From assembly GCF_013204855.1 (NCBI RefSeq), contig NZ_JABMKZ010000032.1, positions 1-64,000 on the forward strand: a stretch of DNA of 64,000 nucleotides. The letters run 5' to 3'. Shown in pieces: positions 43,450 to 52,604 of this stretch. The notes under the pieces were generated by a model. It made no database searches. It had not been told where the DNA came from and saw only the letters and a program-made list of their open reading frames with translations. The first letter of the stretch is position 1; each line of letters begins with the position of its first letter. This DNA comes from Paenibacillus alba (GTDB lineage Bacteria; Bacillota; Bacilli; Paenibacillales; NBRC-103111). Position numbers and translations under genes: made by a program.

Positions 43450-43643
43450 CTGCCATCCGCCTCCATTCCCAATTTCTTCTATTATGCTCTTCCTAACGAC
43501 ATTTGTGAAATACCTAAAACAGACTTCGCTTATAGTTTTTACCTATGAAGATTTCCGCTTTATCCATCGTTAAAATAATCTGCATACTTTGGGGGATTGC
43601 GAGACATACTTAGTTAGTTGAAACTTAGAGGAGGTGATCTTAC

Positions 43644-43808
43644 ATGTCAACGAACAACAGTGATGATGTGGTGAGCCATGCCATTAATGCCGCTGAGGCG
43701 AATGCAGAAGACAGCCAGTCCAAACAGCAAGTGGAGGAACTAAGTTCCTTGCTTCAGAATGAAACAACGAACTCCGCTGTCGATGAAGATTCATCTGAAC
43801 AAGCGTAA
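43644..43808 (+). CDS. Small acidic protein, 54 residues
   Basis: Starts MSTNNSDDVVSHAINAAEAN and ends DEDSSEQA. It is rich in Ser, Asn, Glu and Asp, with no Cys, Trp, Tyr or Phe. GAGGAGGTGATC, a nearly perfect ribosome site, lies 4-10 bases before the ATG, and a strong terminator follows. No family recognised; a disordered stress or spore-type peptide is one possibility. Confidence 0.7.
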   Translation: MSTNNSDDVVSHAINAAEANAEDSQSKQQVEELSSLLQNETTNSAVDEDSSEQA

Positions 43809-43867
43809 TTCGGATTATTCCTTTTACAATCGCCTCGCCGGCTCCAATAGCTTTGTGGAAGCCAGCG

Positions 43868-43922
43868 TAAAAAAAGAGCTTTTCCGCTTGGTCTTCAACG
43901 ACCGTGGAAAGGCTCTTTTTAT
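43868..43922 (+). terminator. Rho-independent terminator
   Basis: AAAAAGAGC-TTTTCCGC-TTGGTC and GACCGTGGAAAGGCTCTTTTT pair over most of their length. Confidence 0.8.
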
Positions 43923-44021
43923 TCGTGTAAGGGGCTCCCCTTCTAAATCACTTCGCACATAATGAACAAAACGCCCATCCACCGAATAAATTATAGTAAA
44001 AACATTGGGATGGATGATAAC

Positions 44022-44630
44022 ATGGACGGATTGGATCACCCCGTTAGTATACAAACCTATCAAGTGCAGCGCAATAAATTGAAATTGTTATACCCCGCAG
44101 TTGTAAACCACACACCTCAAGCAGCGCAACATGCCATGAACACAACTATCGTCAATGCGGTCAACAAGCAGCTCCGCGAGCAAGGCTACCCGAAAAACCC
44201 GCTAACAGACGTGACCGCTTACTTCGAGCTCAAAACGAATGAGCGCAATGTGCTTAGTTTGACTTTGTGGAATTACGCCTTTTCGGGCGGGGCTCATGGA
44301 CTGACGATTCAACACGGGTTAACGTTCAATACAGAAACTGGCAAGGACTACGCTCTGAAAGAATTGTTTAAACCAAACAGCGATTATATCGGCAAGCTCA
44401 GTGCCCTTATTCAAGCCGAGCTCAAAACGCGGGATATCCCCCTGTTAGTTGATTTCAAAGCCATACGTCCGGATCAGGATTTCTACATCGCAGATAAGTC
44501 TTTGGTCATTTTCTTCCAGGTCTATGAACTGGCTGCTTATGTGTACGGTTTTCTTTATTTTCCTATATCCGTGTATGCCCTGCAAGATATCATTGAAGAG
44601 GATAGCCCTCTGGGTAAAATGCTTTATTAA
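44022..44630 (+). CDS. DUF3298/DUF4163-type protein
   Basis: A 202-residue protein matching the extracellular domain of RsiV-like and PdaC-like proteins: YQVQRNKLKLLYPAV, NYAFSGGAHGLTIQHGLTFN and YALKELFKP, IFFQVYELAAYVYGF. No signal peptide or membrane helix is present, unusual for this domain. The start is uncertain (ATGs at 43962, 44010 and 44022); the last has GGGATGG nearby. Its last 4 bases overlap the convergent methyltransferase gene. Confidence 0.72.
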   Translation: MDGLDHPVSIQTYQVQRNKLKLLYPAVVNHTPQAAQHAMNTTIVNAVNKQLREQGYPKNPLTDVTAYFELKTNERNVLSLTLWNYAFSGGAHGLTIQHGLTFNTETGKDYALKELFKPNSDYIGKLSALIQAELKTRDIPLLVDFKAIRPDQDFYIADKSLVIFFQVYELAAYVYGFLYFPISVYALQDIIEEDSPLGKMLY

Positions 44631-45652
44631 AGGCAAACGATAATTTGCCTATTGAACTTGCCTTTGTGAACGAGGCAGCGCTCTGCGATGCGGAAGCCTG
44701 CTTTCGCAAGAAGCGGATCAATCTGCTCCGTCGTAATGATTACGGCGCGGTCCGCCAAATGGCGAGCGGACTGGAGCATTTCGAGCTGCTCATCCTCCGG
44801 CAGCTTCGAGCAGAGATTATACGGCATGTCGAGGATAAGCGCGTCATAGTGGCTTGGCAGGTCGTTCGGCGGAACCTGAACCTGATCAGGAGCAGAGGCA
44901 GCCGCGAAGGAGTGCGGCAGCGGGGGCAGCGACTCGTGATCGTCTGCCGTTGCCAAGCCCAGCGTCCGCATGTCGGCGATGCGCACCACATCCGGCATGC
45001 CGAAGTGGGCGAGATTCACCCGCGCGCCGCGCACCGCCAGCGGGTTCAGGTCTGTGCCCACGATGTCGATGCCCATCGACATCGCCTCGATCAGGACCGT
45101 GCCGATGCCGCAGCACGGGTCAATCACTTTCGTGCCGGCTGCATCCGGCACGGCAATGTTGACCACCGCCCGCGCTACGCGCGTGTTCAGGGCGGTGGAG
45201 TAGTTCTGCGGCTTCTGCTGATGCTGAAGCCAAACGGCTTCGCCGTAGCTGCAGTCGCCGAACAACCACCGGCCTTCCAGCTCCGTCACGGCGAACCACT
45301 GCTCCGGCCGTTCCAGCTCCGCTTTGCCGCGGAGCTGCCGGCCTATTTCGCGTGCGACTTCACGCTGGCGGTCCGTAGGGACCGCAGCTTCCGTCTCCGC
45401 GAACACGACCTTGAACGTTGACCCTTGCGGGGGCAACGTCTCTACTTGCGAGGCCAGCTCCGATAAGCTGCCGGCCTCAAGCAAGACACCCAACCGCAGC
45501 TTCAGGAACGGGCTGCGGCTTGGCTCCACCTTGCGCGCGCTAACGGCGCAGCGCGCACCGATAACGGCATCTGCGCCTAATAATGAGCGCAGTTCCAATT
45601 GACACAGCGCCTGCTCGTCTTCGTGACAAACATAGGTATAAATATATTCCAT
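44627..45652 (-). CDS. THUMP-less RNA methyltransferase, Trm-G10/UPF0020 type
   Basis: A 341-residue S-adenosylmethionine-dependent methyltransferase: VIDPCCGIGTVLIEA is the SAM loop and TDLNPLAVRGARVN the acidic loop. The catalytic motif reads DMPY in place of the usual DPPY. The N-terminal 150 residues are poorly conserved. Members modify a guanosine in tRNA or rRNA. The gene is very GC-rich compared with its neighbours. Confidence 0.78.
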   Translation of the reverse strand: MEYIYTYVCHEDEQALCQLELRSLLGADAVIGARCAVSARKVEPSRSPFLKLRLGVLLEAGSLSELASQVETLPPQGSTFKVVFAETEAAVPTDRQREVAREIGRQLRGKAELERPEQWFAVTELEGRWLFGDCSYGEAVWLQHQQKPQNYSTALNTRVARAVVNIAVPDAAGTKVIDPCCGIGTVLIEAMSMGIDIVGTDLNPLAVRGARVNLAHFGMPDVVRIADMRTLGLATADDHESLPPLPHSFAAASAPDQVQVPPNDLPSHYDALILDMPYNLCSKLPEDEQLEMLQSARHLADRAVIITTEQIDPLLAKAGFRIAERCLVHKGKFNRQIIVCL

Positions 45653-45662
45653 GGCATATCCC

Positions 45663-46601
45663 TCATTTTACATGTGACTTACTTGGTTGTTTCTCAGTGG
45701 AATTTGTTTCTCCGTCGATTTTGGCATCGTCCAGAAATTGGTGCTTCAACTGCTTCATGAACGTATCCGTCGTCTTGCATAGGTACATTTCCTTACGATA
45801 TACGATCCCTACATCTTTCTGCGGAACAGGATCTACAATCGGAATGCAGCAGATCTCACTGCTGTGGATGCTATCCACATACGAGCCCGGCAAAATCACC
45901 CCGACCACATTCTGTTTAGCCATCTGAAGCAAAGACTCCAGCGTTGAGAGCTCAAGTATCGGCTTCCATTCAAAGCCATTCTTCTTACAGCATTCATCCA
46001 TCAATTGCCGCACATAGAATTTGCCAGGCATCATCGCGACAGGAAGCTGAACGAGCTCTTCCAGTGGAATAGCTTGCGCCTCCGCAAGCGGATGCTTGTC
46101 AGAAACAACAAACAGCAGCTTCTCATTATACAAGGGGATGCAAGCCAACTGCTCATCTTCATCTGGCAAAAAAACAACGCCAATATCCAGTTGGTTATTC
46201 AGCAAACCATCCTTGGTTTCCTCCGTGGCAAGCTCGGTTACGGACAGCTCGATCTTCGGATACTGGGCATGAAAGGCCATAATGGTCGCGGTCAGCAAGT
46301 GATTCCCGGAACAGCCAATCCGCAGCTTGCCCCGCTGCATCCCCTGAATCTCATTCAACGCCGCTTGTGCTTGATCCAATTCATGAAAGATGTTTCTGCT
46401 ATGCTTCAGGAGAATTTCTCCGGCTTCCGTGATATAGACCTTTTTGCCAATCCGCTGAAAAAGCGGAGAGCCTACCCGATGCTCAATCAAACGAATCTGT
46501 TGGCTGAGCGTGGGCTGACTGATGCCCAATTTCTCCGCTGCTCTTGTGAAATGCAATTCCTCGCAAACTGCGATAAAATATTCTAATAATCGATACTCCA
46601 A
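45663..46601 (-). CDS. LysR-family transcriptional regulator
   Basis: A 312-residue regulator: winged helix at the N-terminus (FTRAAEKLGISQPTLSQQI) and a periplasmic-binding-like effector domain (RGKLRIGCSGNHLL onwards). TTG was chosen so the protein begins MEYRLLEYFIAV as LysR proteins usually do; GTG codons 9-12 bases upstream are possible. It is divergent from the branched-chain aminotransferase gene, so probably its regulator. Confidence 0.87.
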   Translation of the reverse strand: MEYRLLEYFIAVCEELHFTRAAEKLGISQPTLSQQIRLIEHRVGSPLFQRIGKKVYITEAGEILLKHSRNIFHELDQAQAALNEIQGMQRGKLRIGCSGNHLLTATIMAFHAQYPKIELSVTELATEETKDGLLNNQLDIGVVFLPDEDEQLACIPLYNEKLLFVVSDKHPLAEAQAIPLEELVQLPVAMMPGKFYVRQLMDECCKKNGFEWKPILELSTLESLLQMAKQNVVGVILPGSYVDSIHSSEICCIPIVDPVPQKDVGIVYRKEMYLCKTTDTFMKQLKHQFLDDAKIDGETNSTEKQPSKSHVK

Positions 46602-46624
46602 CCTTGCCACCACCGATCATAGCT

Positions 46625-46684
46625 ATTACCTATGATGGTAATTGATAAATCGGAATTGATCAATGATTGAAATTTTTCTATAGT
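46625..46684 (+). promoter_or_regulatory. LysR-type operator and sigma-A promoter for the aminotransferase
   Basis: ATTACC-N6-GGTAAT (46625-46642) is a dyad of LysR-box type in the divergent gap. TTGATC (46656) and TATAGT (46679) with a 17-base spacer follow. Confidence 0.6.
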
Positions 46685-46725
46685 AGAAGGAATACTCTCA
46701 TGGGAACGAAAGGCGGTTATTCACG

Positions 46726-47796
46726 ATGTATGGAACTATTCGGATCGAGCACAATCCCTCCTGCAAAACCAAGCCTGGACAAGAAGAGAACCTAGGATTC
46801 GGACGTCATTTTACTGATCATATGTTTATTATGGATTACGAGGAAGGTCAGGGCTGGCATGACCCCCGTATTATTCCTTACGGTCCCCTGTCTCATGACC
46901 CTGCTGCTATGGTTTTTCACTACGGGCAAGCCGTGTTCGAGGGGCTCAAAGCTTTTCGCACAGATCAAGAAGATATCGTTCTTTTCCGTCCCGACCAAAA
47001 CGCGAAGCGCCTTAACCGTTCCTGTGAACGGCTGAGCATGCCCGCGCTAGATGAAGAATTCGTCGTTCATGCCATTCAAAATCTTGTACGCCTAGATGCC
47101 GAATGGGTGCCTCGGAAAGAGGGATCCTCCCTCTATATTCGCCCTTTTGTTATGGCGACTGAAGCAGGATTGGGCGTGCGGGCTTCGTCACGCTACTCGT
47201 TCATTATCATTATGTCGCCCGTTGGCGCTTACTATGAAGAAGGGCTTCAGCCCGTTAATATTTTGGTCGAGGGCCATTTTGCCCGAGCTGTCCAAGGCGG
47301 CACAGGCAACGCCAAAGTAGCAGGAAACTATGCAGCCAGCCTCAATGCGCAAGCCGTTGCCAAGGAAAATAACTGCGCACAAGTCCTCTGGCTTGATGCC
47401 ATCGAGAAGAAATATCTCGAAGAAGTGGGCAGCATGAACGTCTTTTTCAAAATTAACGGGGAAGTGGTGACCCCTAGCCTTAGCGGCAGCATTCTCGAGG
47501 GGATCACTCGCAAGAGCATCATCCACCTGTTAAACGAGTGGGGCATTCCCGTGAAAGAACAAAAAATCGCCATAGACGATATCGTCGCCGCCTATGAGAA
47601 CGGAACGCTGGAGGAAGCCTTCGGAACGGGAACTGCCGCGGTTGTCTCTCCGATTGGCAGTCTGCTGTGGCAGGGCAAATCGATGGTCATTAATCAGGGG
47701 AACATCGGCGAGCTCGTTCAGCGCCTTTACGACACGATTACGGACATCCAGTTTGGCCGTACTTCAGATACTCATAATTGGTTAGTTTCCTGCTAA
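46726..47796 (+). CDS. ilvE: Branched-chain amino acid aminotransferase
   Basis: A 356-residue class IV PLP aminotransferase. The PLP lysine is in GGTGNAKVAGNYAAS, and the family block YLEEVGSMNVFFKING is present. It moves the amino group between glutamate and the keto acids of Leu, Ile and Val. AAAGGCGG precedes the ATG. Full length. B. subtilis has two such enzymes (IlvK, IlvD-side YbgE); which counterpart this is cannot be said. Confidence 0.93.
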   Translation: MYGTIRIEHNPSCKTKPGQEENLGFGRHFTDHMFIMDYEEGQGWHDPRIIPYGPLSHDPAAMVFHYGQAVFEGLKAFRTDQEDIVLFRPDQNAKRLNRSCERLSMPALDEEFVVHAIQNLVRLDAEWVPRKEGSSLYIRPFVMATEAGLGVRASSRYSFIIIMSPVGAYYEEGLQPVNILVEGHFARAVQGGTGNAKVAGNYAASLNAQAVAKENNCAQVLWLDAIEKKYLEEVGSMNVFFKINGEVVTPSLSGSILEGITRKSIIHLLNEWGIPVKEQKIAIDDIVAAYENGTLEEAFGTGTAAVVSPIGSLLWQGKSMVINQGNIGELVQRLYDTITDIQFGRTSDTHNWLVSC

Positions 47797-47818
47797 ATGC
47801 TCGAAACAGCATAAATAA

Positions 47819-47864
47819 ACAAAAAGCTCCATTTCCACTGCTTGTGGAGACGGAGCTTTTTGGC
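47819..47864. terminator. Bidirectional terminator
   Basis: AAAAAGCTCC-ATTT-CCAC and GTGG-AGAC-GGAGCTTTTT pair around TGCTT. Confidence 0.85.
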
Positions 47865-47894
47865 GTTGTAACGGAAGTCGAAATCACGTGAATG

Positions 47895-48338
47895 CTACTT
47901 CCCAAGATCCACGCCCGACATCGCGGCGTCCTTGTCCTTGTCTTTGTCCGTCACGAGCTGCCCGTCGATATCAATAATATCTTTGCTGCTCATCACTTCA
48001 TCACCTAGAAAATCCCGCAGCTTGCTCTTCGCTTTGCGCTTCACGTCGTCATCAATGCTTTTGGCAACCGCAGCTAAAGCTAGCCCAAGCACGCTTAAGT
48101 CATCGACATAGCCAATAATCGGCAGCAAATCAGGCACGATATCCAGCGGCAGAATGAGATAGCCCAGCGCTCCATAGACTTGCACTTTGGCTCTGAGCGG
48201 AGTTTTCGGACTCTCCACCGCATAGAAAAGCAGCAGTCCGCTGTAGATCACTTTACTGCCTGCTTTTTTGGCCCCTTTTTTGAGCTTGGACCAGAAGCCG
48301 TCGGTCGAGAAATATTTTTCATATTTGGACGGGTCCAT
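47895..48338 (-). CDS. DUF1232 (YkvA-like) protein
   Basis: A 147-residue protein with the DUF1232 hairpin: VYGALGYLILPLDIVPDLLP followed by GYVDDLSVLGLALAAV. The C-terminus is charged with a DKDKDKD run. YkvA-type proteins are small membrane-associated proteins of unknown function. GGAGTGATC precedes the ATG. Confidence 0.85.
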   Translation of the reverse strand: MDPSKYEKYFSTDGFWSKLKKGAKKAGSKVIYSGLLLFYAVESPKTPLRAKVQVYGALGYLILPLDIVPDLLPIIGYVDDLSVLGLALAAVAKSIDDDVKRKAKSKLRDFLGDEVMSSKDIIDIDGQLVTDKDKDKDAAMSGVDLGK

Positions 48339-48470
48339 CTATCGATCACTCCAATCTTTATTGGCTAGCATATATAACCCATTTACAGCAGAAATCACGC
48401 ACCCTAGACCACTCCTACTGGAAGTATGAGTCCAAAAGCAAACATACATCCATGCATCATGACAGATTCA

Positions 48471-48839
48471 TTATTTCTGCAATTTCGCTAATTCATAGCC
48501 TGACAGCCACTCTTCGCTGGTCGCCCACTGTTTGACAGGGTTTTGTTCGCCTAGAATTTCGGCACAGGCATAGGCCATGATCCATTCCTTAAGTCCGCTG
48601 CTTTCGCTAGACTTAAGCGTTTGGACTAAATATTCAAGCCCAGCATCGCCATAGCTGATTATATCATCATAGGCTTTCTGTTGATTGGCCATGTAGACAC
48701 CAGGATTGCTCGAAGCCTGCGACTTGGTATCCGTCGTGATGGTTAACAGATCCGCTTCAATGGCTTGACCTATATCTTTGGCGCAGCCCGTTAGAAACAA
48801 CAAGAGCGCAAATCCAGCAAACAATAACCTTATCTTCAT
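48471..48839 (-). CDS. Small lipoprotein of unknown function
   Basis: A 122-residue protein with signal peptide and lipobox LTGC (residues 16-19). The rest is soluble, with helical segments (YGDAGLEYLVQTL, WIMAYACAEILG) reminiscent of HEAT-like or imelysin-type helices. GGGAG is about 9 bases before the ATG. It follows the 48857-49111 gene after 17 bases, so the two form an operon. Confidence 0.7.
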   Translation of the reverse strand: MKIRLLFAGFALLLFLTGCAKDIGQAIEADLLTITTDTKSQASSNPGVYMANQQKAYDDIISYGDAGLEYLVQTLKSSESSGLKEWIMAYACAEILGEQNPVKQWATSEEWLSGYELAKLQK

Positions 48840-48856
48840 CCCACCAAACTCCCGTC

Positions 48857-49111
48857 TCAGTCCGCCATCCCCAGAATCCACGTAATCAGAAAAAGGACCG
48901 CAGGAATCCCTATTATGATAGCCAACAGAGTTCCCAAAAATAAAGGTGCGCGAAGCAGCTCCATTAGGAAATCAGATACTCTATTCCCAGCTGTATGGCT
49001 GCCTACTTTACGCAAGCTTTCCTGCAAAAATTCATGCACATACGCTTCGTCATGATGTTGGAGCTTATTCCAAATTTCATCGTGTAGAGTCTTATTATCC
49101 GTTTCCTTCAT
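48857..49111 (-). CDS. Small membrane protein
   Basis: An 84-residue protein with a helical charged N-terminus (HHDEAYVHEFLQESLRKVG) and one strong C-terminal transmembrane segment (LFLGTLLAIIIGIPAVLFLI). Its ribosome site is weak (AAAGGGG 13 bases upstream). Unrecognised. It likely precedes the lipoprotein gene in one transcript. Confidence 0.6.
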   Translation of the reverse strand: MKETDNKTLHDEIWNKLQHHDEAYVHEFLQESLRKVGSHTAGNRVSDFLMELLRAPLFLGTLLAIIIGIPAVLFLITWILGMAD

Positions 49112-49335
49112 AATTAGCAGCAGCCCCTTTATCGAGCATTTCAATTATATACCAATTATACCACTTTAAGCGGATAGGAGCTAAATCATCGCGTGTATGA
49201 GCTGTTGCTATTAGGGCGAGAGAATTAGCGAAGATATGATCTTGCTAGCTTGCTTGCTTACTAGCTGCTGCCAGGCTGAAAGCACATTTTTCGGCGTTAA
49301 AGTGGCTGTGGCACTGACCGACTGACTGTAAAAAC

Positions 49336-49514
49336 CTGCGAATATGCAGGAATTTTCAGGCGAATTCGATTAAAAAGTGGAAATTCCTGCAATTGTGCAG
49401 GTATTTTCATCTTTTTCAGCCTTTGATCCAGAAAAAGCCTAAAAAAGATGCACAATCGCAGGAATTTCATGATAGAGACTATCCCAAGAGCAAAAAAGAT
49501 GCTTATTTGCAGGT
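49336..49514. repeat. CCTGC-N6-GCAGG palindrome array (family B), locus 2
   Basis: Motifs start at 49336, 49386, 49447 and 49498 (spacing 50, 61, 51). The last two begin GATGC, exactly as the fourth motif of the 7.9-8.1 kb array. The rest of the 49.15-49.7 kb gap holds a terminator and nothing else I can name. Confidence 0.85.
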
Positions 49515-49572
49515 TTATTACAAGCAAGCAACTGGAGCTAGAACAAGACTGCCTTAAGGTAACGAGAAAGTA

Positions 49573-49625
49573 AAAAAGAGCTGCCTCAAGTAGGTTGATC
49601 TACTATGGGACAGCTCCAATTATGA
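49573..49625. terminator. Imperfect terminator-like hairpin
   Basis: AGAGCTGCCTCAAGTAG and CTACTATGGGACAGCTCC pair with mismatches; the arms resemble the terminators near 8.9 and 52.5 kb. Confidence 0.6.
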
Positions 49626-49711
49626 CAACCAAGCCAAAAATACTACTATGACACCTGAAACCCAAGTAACCTGCCTAACGTGATCGTTCCGCAAATGCAC
49701 CAGATTGCCGA

Positions 49712-50587
49712 TTACAGCACCTGATCTCCATCATAGGTACCAATCTTCTTGTATAGATCCGGACGACGGTCGCGGAAAATTCCCCACTCAATCCGCTGAA
49801 TTTCCAGCTGATCAAGATCGAACTCGGCGACAAGTACCGTTTCTTCGTCGCGGCCGGCTTCTTCGATCAAATTGCCCTGCGGGCCTGCAATGAAAGATGA
49901 ACCATAGAAGTCGATGCTGGAATCCTCATCCACTTCCTTGCCGATGCGGTTGGATGCGATGACCGGCATGAGATTGCAAGCCGCATGGCCGCGCATGCAC
50001 ATTTGCCAATGATCCTTGGAATCGATCGATCCATCCTGCGGCTCGGAGCCGATTGCGGTTGGATAGAACAGCAGCTCAGCTCCCATAAGCGCCATAACGC
50101 GGGCCGCTTCCGGGTACCACTGGTCCCAGCATACGCCTACGCCGATTTTGGCGTAACGGGTTTTCCAAACTTTGAACCCGGTGTCACCAGGATTGAAATA
50201 GAACTTCTCTTCATATCCCGGACCGTCCGGAATATGGCTTTTGCGATACGTGCCCATCACTTGGCCATCCGCATCAATAACGGCAAGCGAGTTGTAGCGC
50301 GCATAGTTCTTTTTCTCGTAGAAGCTGATCGGCAGCACGACCTGAAGCTCTTTGGCGATCTCACGGAAGTGGTTGATCGCTTTATTGTTTTCAAGCTCGG
50401 TTGCGTAGCGGTAGTAATCGGCCTTCTCTTTTTGGCAGAAATAAGGCGTCTCGAAGAGCTCTTGAATCAAAATAATTTGCGCACCCTTAGCGGCTGCTTG
50501 ACGAACCAAGGCCTCAGCCTTGCGAATGTTTTCATCTATGTTATCGGAACAGCTCATTTGTGTCGCTGCTACTTTGACGTTTCTCAA
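49712..50587 (-). CDS. aguB: N-carbamoylputrescine amidase
   Basis: A 291-residue nitrilase-superfamily enzyme that hydrolyses N-carbamoylputrescine to putrescine, CO2 and ammonia. Catalytic triad: Glu in IQELFETPYF, Lys in YRKSHIPDG and Cys in GVGVCWDQWYPE. TTG start with AGGTGA 6 bases upstream. It begins 10 bases after the agmatine deiminase stop, so the two-step agmatine-to-putrescine pathway is one operon. Confidence 0.94.
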   Translation of the reverse strand: MRNVKVAATQMSCSDNIDENIRKAEALVRQAAAKGAQIILIQELFETPYFCQKEKADYYRYATELENNKAINHFREIAKELQVVLPISFYEKKNYARYNSLAVIDADGQVMGTYRKSHIPDGPGYEEKFYFNPGDTGFKVWKTRYAKIGVGVCWDQWYPEAARVMALMGAELLFYPTAIGSEPQDGSIDSKDHWQMCMRGHAACNLMPVIASNRIGKEVDEDSSIDFYGSSFIAGPQGNLIEEAGRDEETVLVAEFDLDQLEIQRIEWGIFRDRRPDLYKKIGTYDGDQVL

Positions 50588-50597
50588 TGAAAGTCAC

Positions 50598-51632
50598 CTA
50601 CCCTTTCTGGCTAGCTGGCATTTGCTGCGTTGTGCAGTGGACATTGCCGCCCTCTTTGATGATGGACATGCCGTTGATTTTGCGGATTCGGCGATCCGGG
50701 AAAGCTGCGCTTAGCACTTCTTCGGCCTTGCGGTCTGTTTCTTCCGCTGTTCCGCCAAACACCGGCAAAATAATGCCGCCGTTCACGAAATAAAAGTTTA
50801 AATAGCTGAGCGTTAACCGCTGCTCCTCAAAGAAGGTTAAAGGGGGTTGCTCGATTTGGATAATCTCCAAAGAGCGTCCTTTGGCATCCTTCGCATGACG
50901 CAAAATTTCTAAATTTTCCTGTGTGATCGCATAGTTGGCATCCGACGGGTCGTTGCACACTTGCATAATCACCTTGCCGGGAGCTGCAAAGCAGGCGATG
51001 TTATCGACGTGGCCGTCTGTTTCATCCCCGTCCAGCCCTTTGTTCAGCCAGATGATCTTCTCTACGTTCACGAAATCTTTCACATATGCTTCGATCTGCT
51101 CTCGGCTCAAGTCCGGATTGCGGTTCGTGTTCAGGAGACATTCTTCCGTCGTCAGAAGCGTGCCTTCTCCATCCACATGAATGGACCCGCCTTCCATGAC
51201 CAGCGGAGCGTCAAACCGCTTCACACCATGATGCTCAAGGATTTGCGGAGCAACGTTGTCATCCAGATCCCAAGGCGCATATTTGCCGCCCCAAGCGTTG
51301 AATTTCCAGTTCACAGCCGCGATCTCCTGCTGCTCATTCAGCAAGAACGTTGGCCCGTTATCGCGGAACCAAGCATCATTGTGCTCGATTTCTAGAAAAT
51401 CGACATTGCTCTCGGTAAAACGTGCTCTCACCTGCTCCGCTTCCGCAGGGTTCACAACCACGGTCACAGGCTCAAACTCAGCAATCGCTTTGACCAAATC
51501 CTCATAGCCTTTCGTCACCACTGCGTGATCTTCAGGGTAGACCATGGAATCTTGCACGGGCCAAGAGATGAACGTTCGTTCATGAGTTGTCCATTCGGCT
51601 GGCATTTTATAGTTTACATCTGTAGGTTTCAT
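50598..51632 (-). CDS. aguA: Agmatine deiminase
   Basis: A 344-residue pentein-fold enzyme converting agmatine to N-carbamoylputrescine and ammonia. Active-site features: WFRDNGPTF, MEGGSIHVDGEGT, DGDETDGHVDN and the nucleophile Cys in GGNVHCTTQQMP near the C-terminus. Three consecutive ATGs occur at the start; the last is given. Arginine decarboxylase, which would supply agmatine, is not in the window. Confidence 0.94.
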   Translation of the reverse strand: MKPTDVNYKMPAEWTTHERTFISWPVQDSMVYPEDHAVVTKGYEDLVKAIAEFEPVTVVVNPAEAEQVRARFTESNVDFLEIEHNDAWFRDNGPTFLLNEQQEIAAVNWKFNAWGGKYAPWDLDDNVAPQILEHHGVKRFDAPLVMEGGSIHVDGEGTLLTTEECLLNTNRNPDLSREQIEAYVKDFVNVEKIIWLNKGLDGDETDGHVDNIACFAAPGKVIMQVCNDPSDANYAITQENLEILRHAKDAKGRSLEIIQIEQPPLTFFEEQRLTLSYLNFYFVNGGIILPVFGGTAEETDRKAEEVLSAAFPDRRIRKINGMSIIKEGGNVHCTTQQMPASQKG

Positions 51633-51865
51633 CATCATCCATCTCGCTTTATATAAATTTGTCGGTAGACTTTCGTAGACATCAAAGAATAGTGCCAAAT
51701 GCACCGTCTTTCATCATAACCCAAAAGAAGCTTAGGCTCAATGCAAATCCCTTTACAAATTTAGCAAATGTGCGGATCAAGACGAATGTCTTGATGCATA
51801 GTTTGCCGGCTTTTAATGAACATTATAGAGGTTCAAAAGCCCACCATAAGAAAGGAAGATCAACT

Positions 51866-52501
51866 TTGGCAACGATTTTATACATCACAGCGCATCCGCA
51901 TGATCACCAAACTTCCTACAGTATGGCCGTAGGTAAAGCTTTTATTGACGCTTATCGGGAAGCCCATCCGAGCGACGAAGTTATCCCTCTCGACTTGTAC
52001 AGCATCGCTGTCCCTCACATTGATGCCGATGTGTTCAGCGGATGGGGGAAACTGCGCGGCGGCCAAGACTTTTCAACCTTAAGCCAAGATGAACAAAGCA
52101 AAGTCAGCCGGCTTGGGGAATTAACCGATCAATTCGTCGCGGCGGATAAATACGTTTTTGTCACACCGATGTGGAACTTTTCTTTTCCTCCGATTATGAA
52201 GGCTTATCTCGACTCCCTGTGCATGGCTGGCAAAACATTTAAATACACGGAAGCAGGCCCAGTCGGCCTATTGCCCGGTAAAAAAGCACTGCATATCCAA
52301 GCCAGAGGCGGTATTTATTCAGAGGGACCGGCAGCCGCGATGGAATCCGGGCACCGCTACATCGGTATTATTATGGGATTCTTCGGCATCACGGATTTCC
52401 AAGGACTATTCGTAGAGGGACATAATCAATTCCCTGACAAAGCAGCGCAAATTAAAGAAGAAGCCATTGGCCGCGCGAAGAATTTGGCAAAAAACTTCTA
52501 A
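51866..52501 (+). CDS. azoR: FMN-dependent NADH-azoreductase
   Basis: A 211-residue flavodoxin-fold quinone/azo reductase: N-terminal ILYITAHPHD, TPMWNFSFPPIMKAYLDSL and GKKALHIQARGG, family-typical. It reduces quinones and azo compounds with NADH and protects against electrophile stress. TTG start with AAAGGAAG upstream; a much longer open frame upstream has no ribosome site and is not family-like. Confidence 0.9.
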   Translation: MATILYITAHPHDHQTSYSMAVGKAFIDAYREAHPSDEVIPLDLYSIAVPHIDADVFSGWGKLRGGQDFSTLSQDEQSKVSRLGELTDQFVAADKYVFVTPMWNFSFPPIMKAYLDSLCMAGKTFKYTEAGPVGLLPGKKALHIQARGGIYSEGPAAAMESGHRYIGIIMGFFGITDFQGLFVEGHNQFPDKAAQIKEEAIGRAKNLAKNF

Positions 52502-52507
52502 GCATAA

Positions 52508-52558
52508 AGAAAAGGGCTGTTCCCTAGTAGATCAATCTACTTGGGGATAGCCCTTTTT
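52508..52558 (+). terminator. Rho-independent terminator of azoR
   Basis: AAAGGGCTGTTCCC and GGGGATAGCCCTTTTTT pair, with inner TAGTAGAT/ATCTACT. Confidence 0.88.
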
Positions 52559-52604
52559 TGGATTTCTTGATGCGTTCCACTCCACGGGAGCAGATTTCCG
52601 AGTA

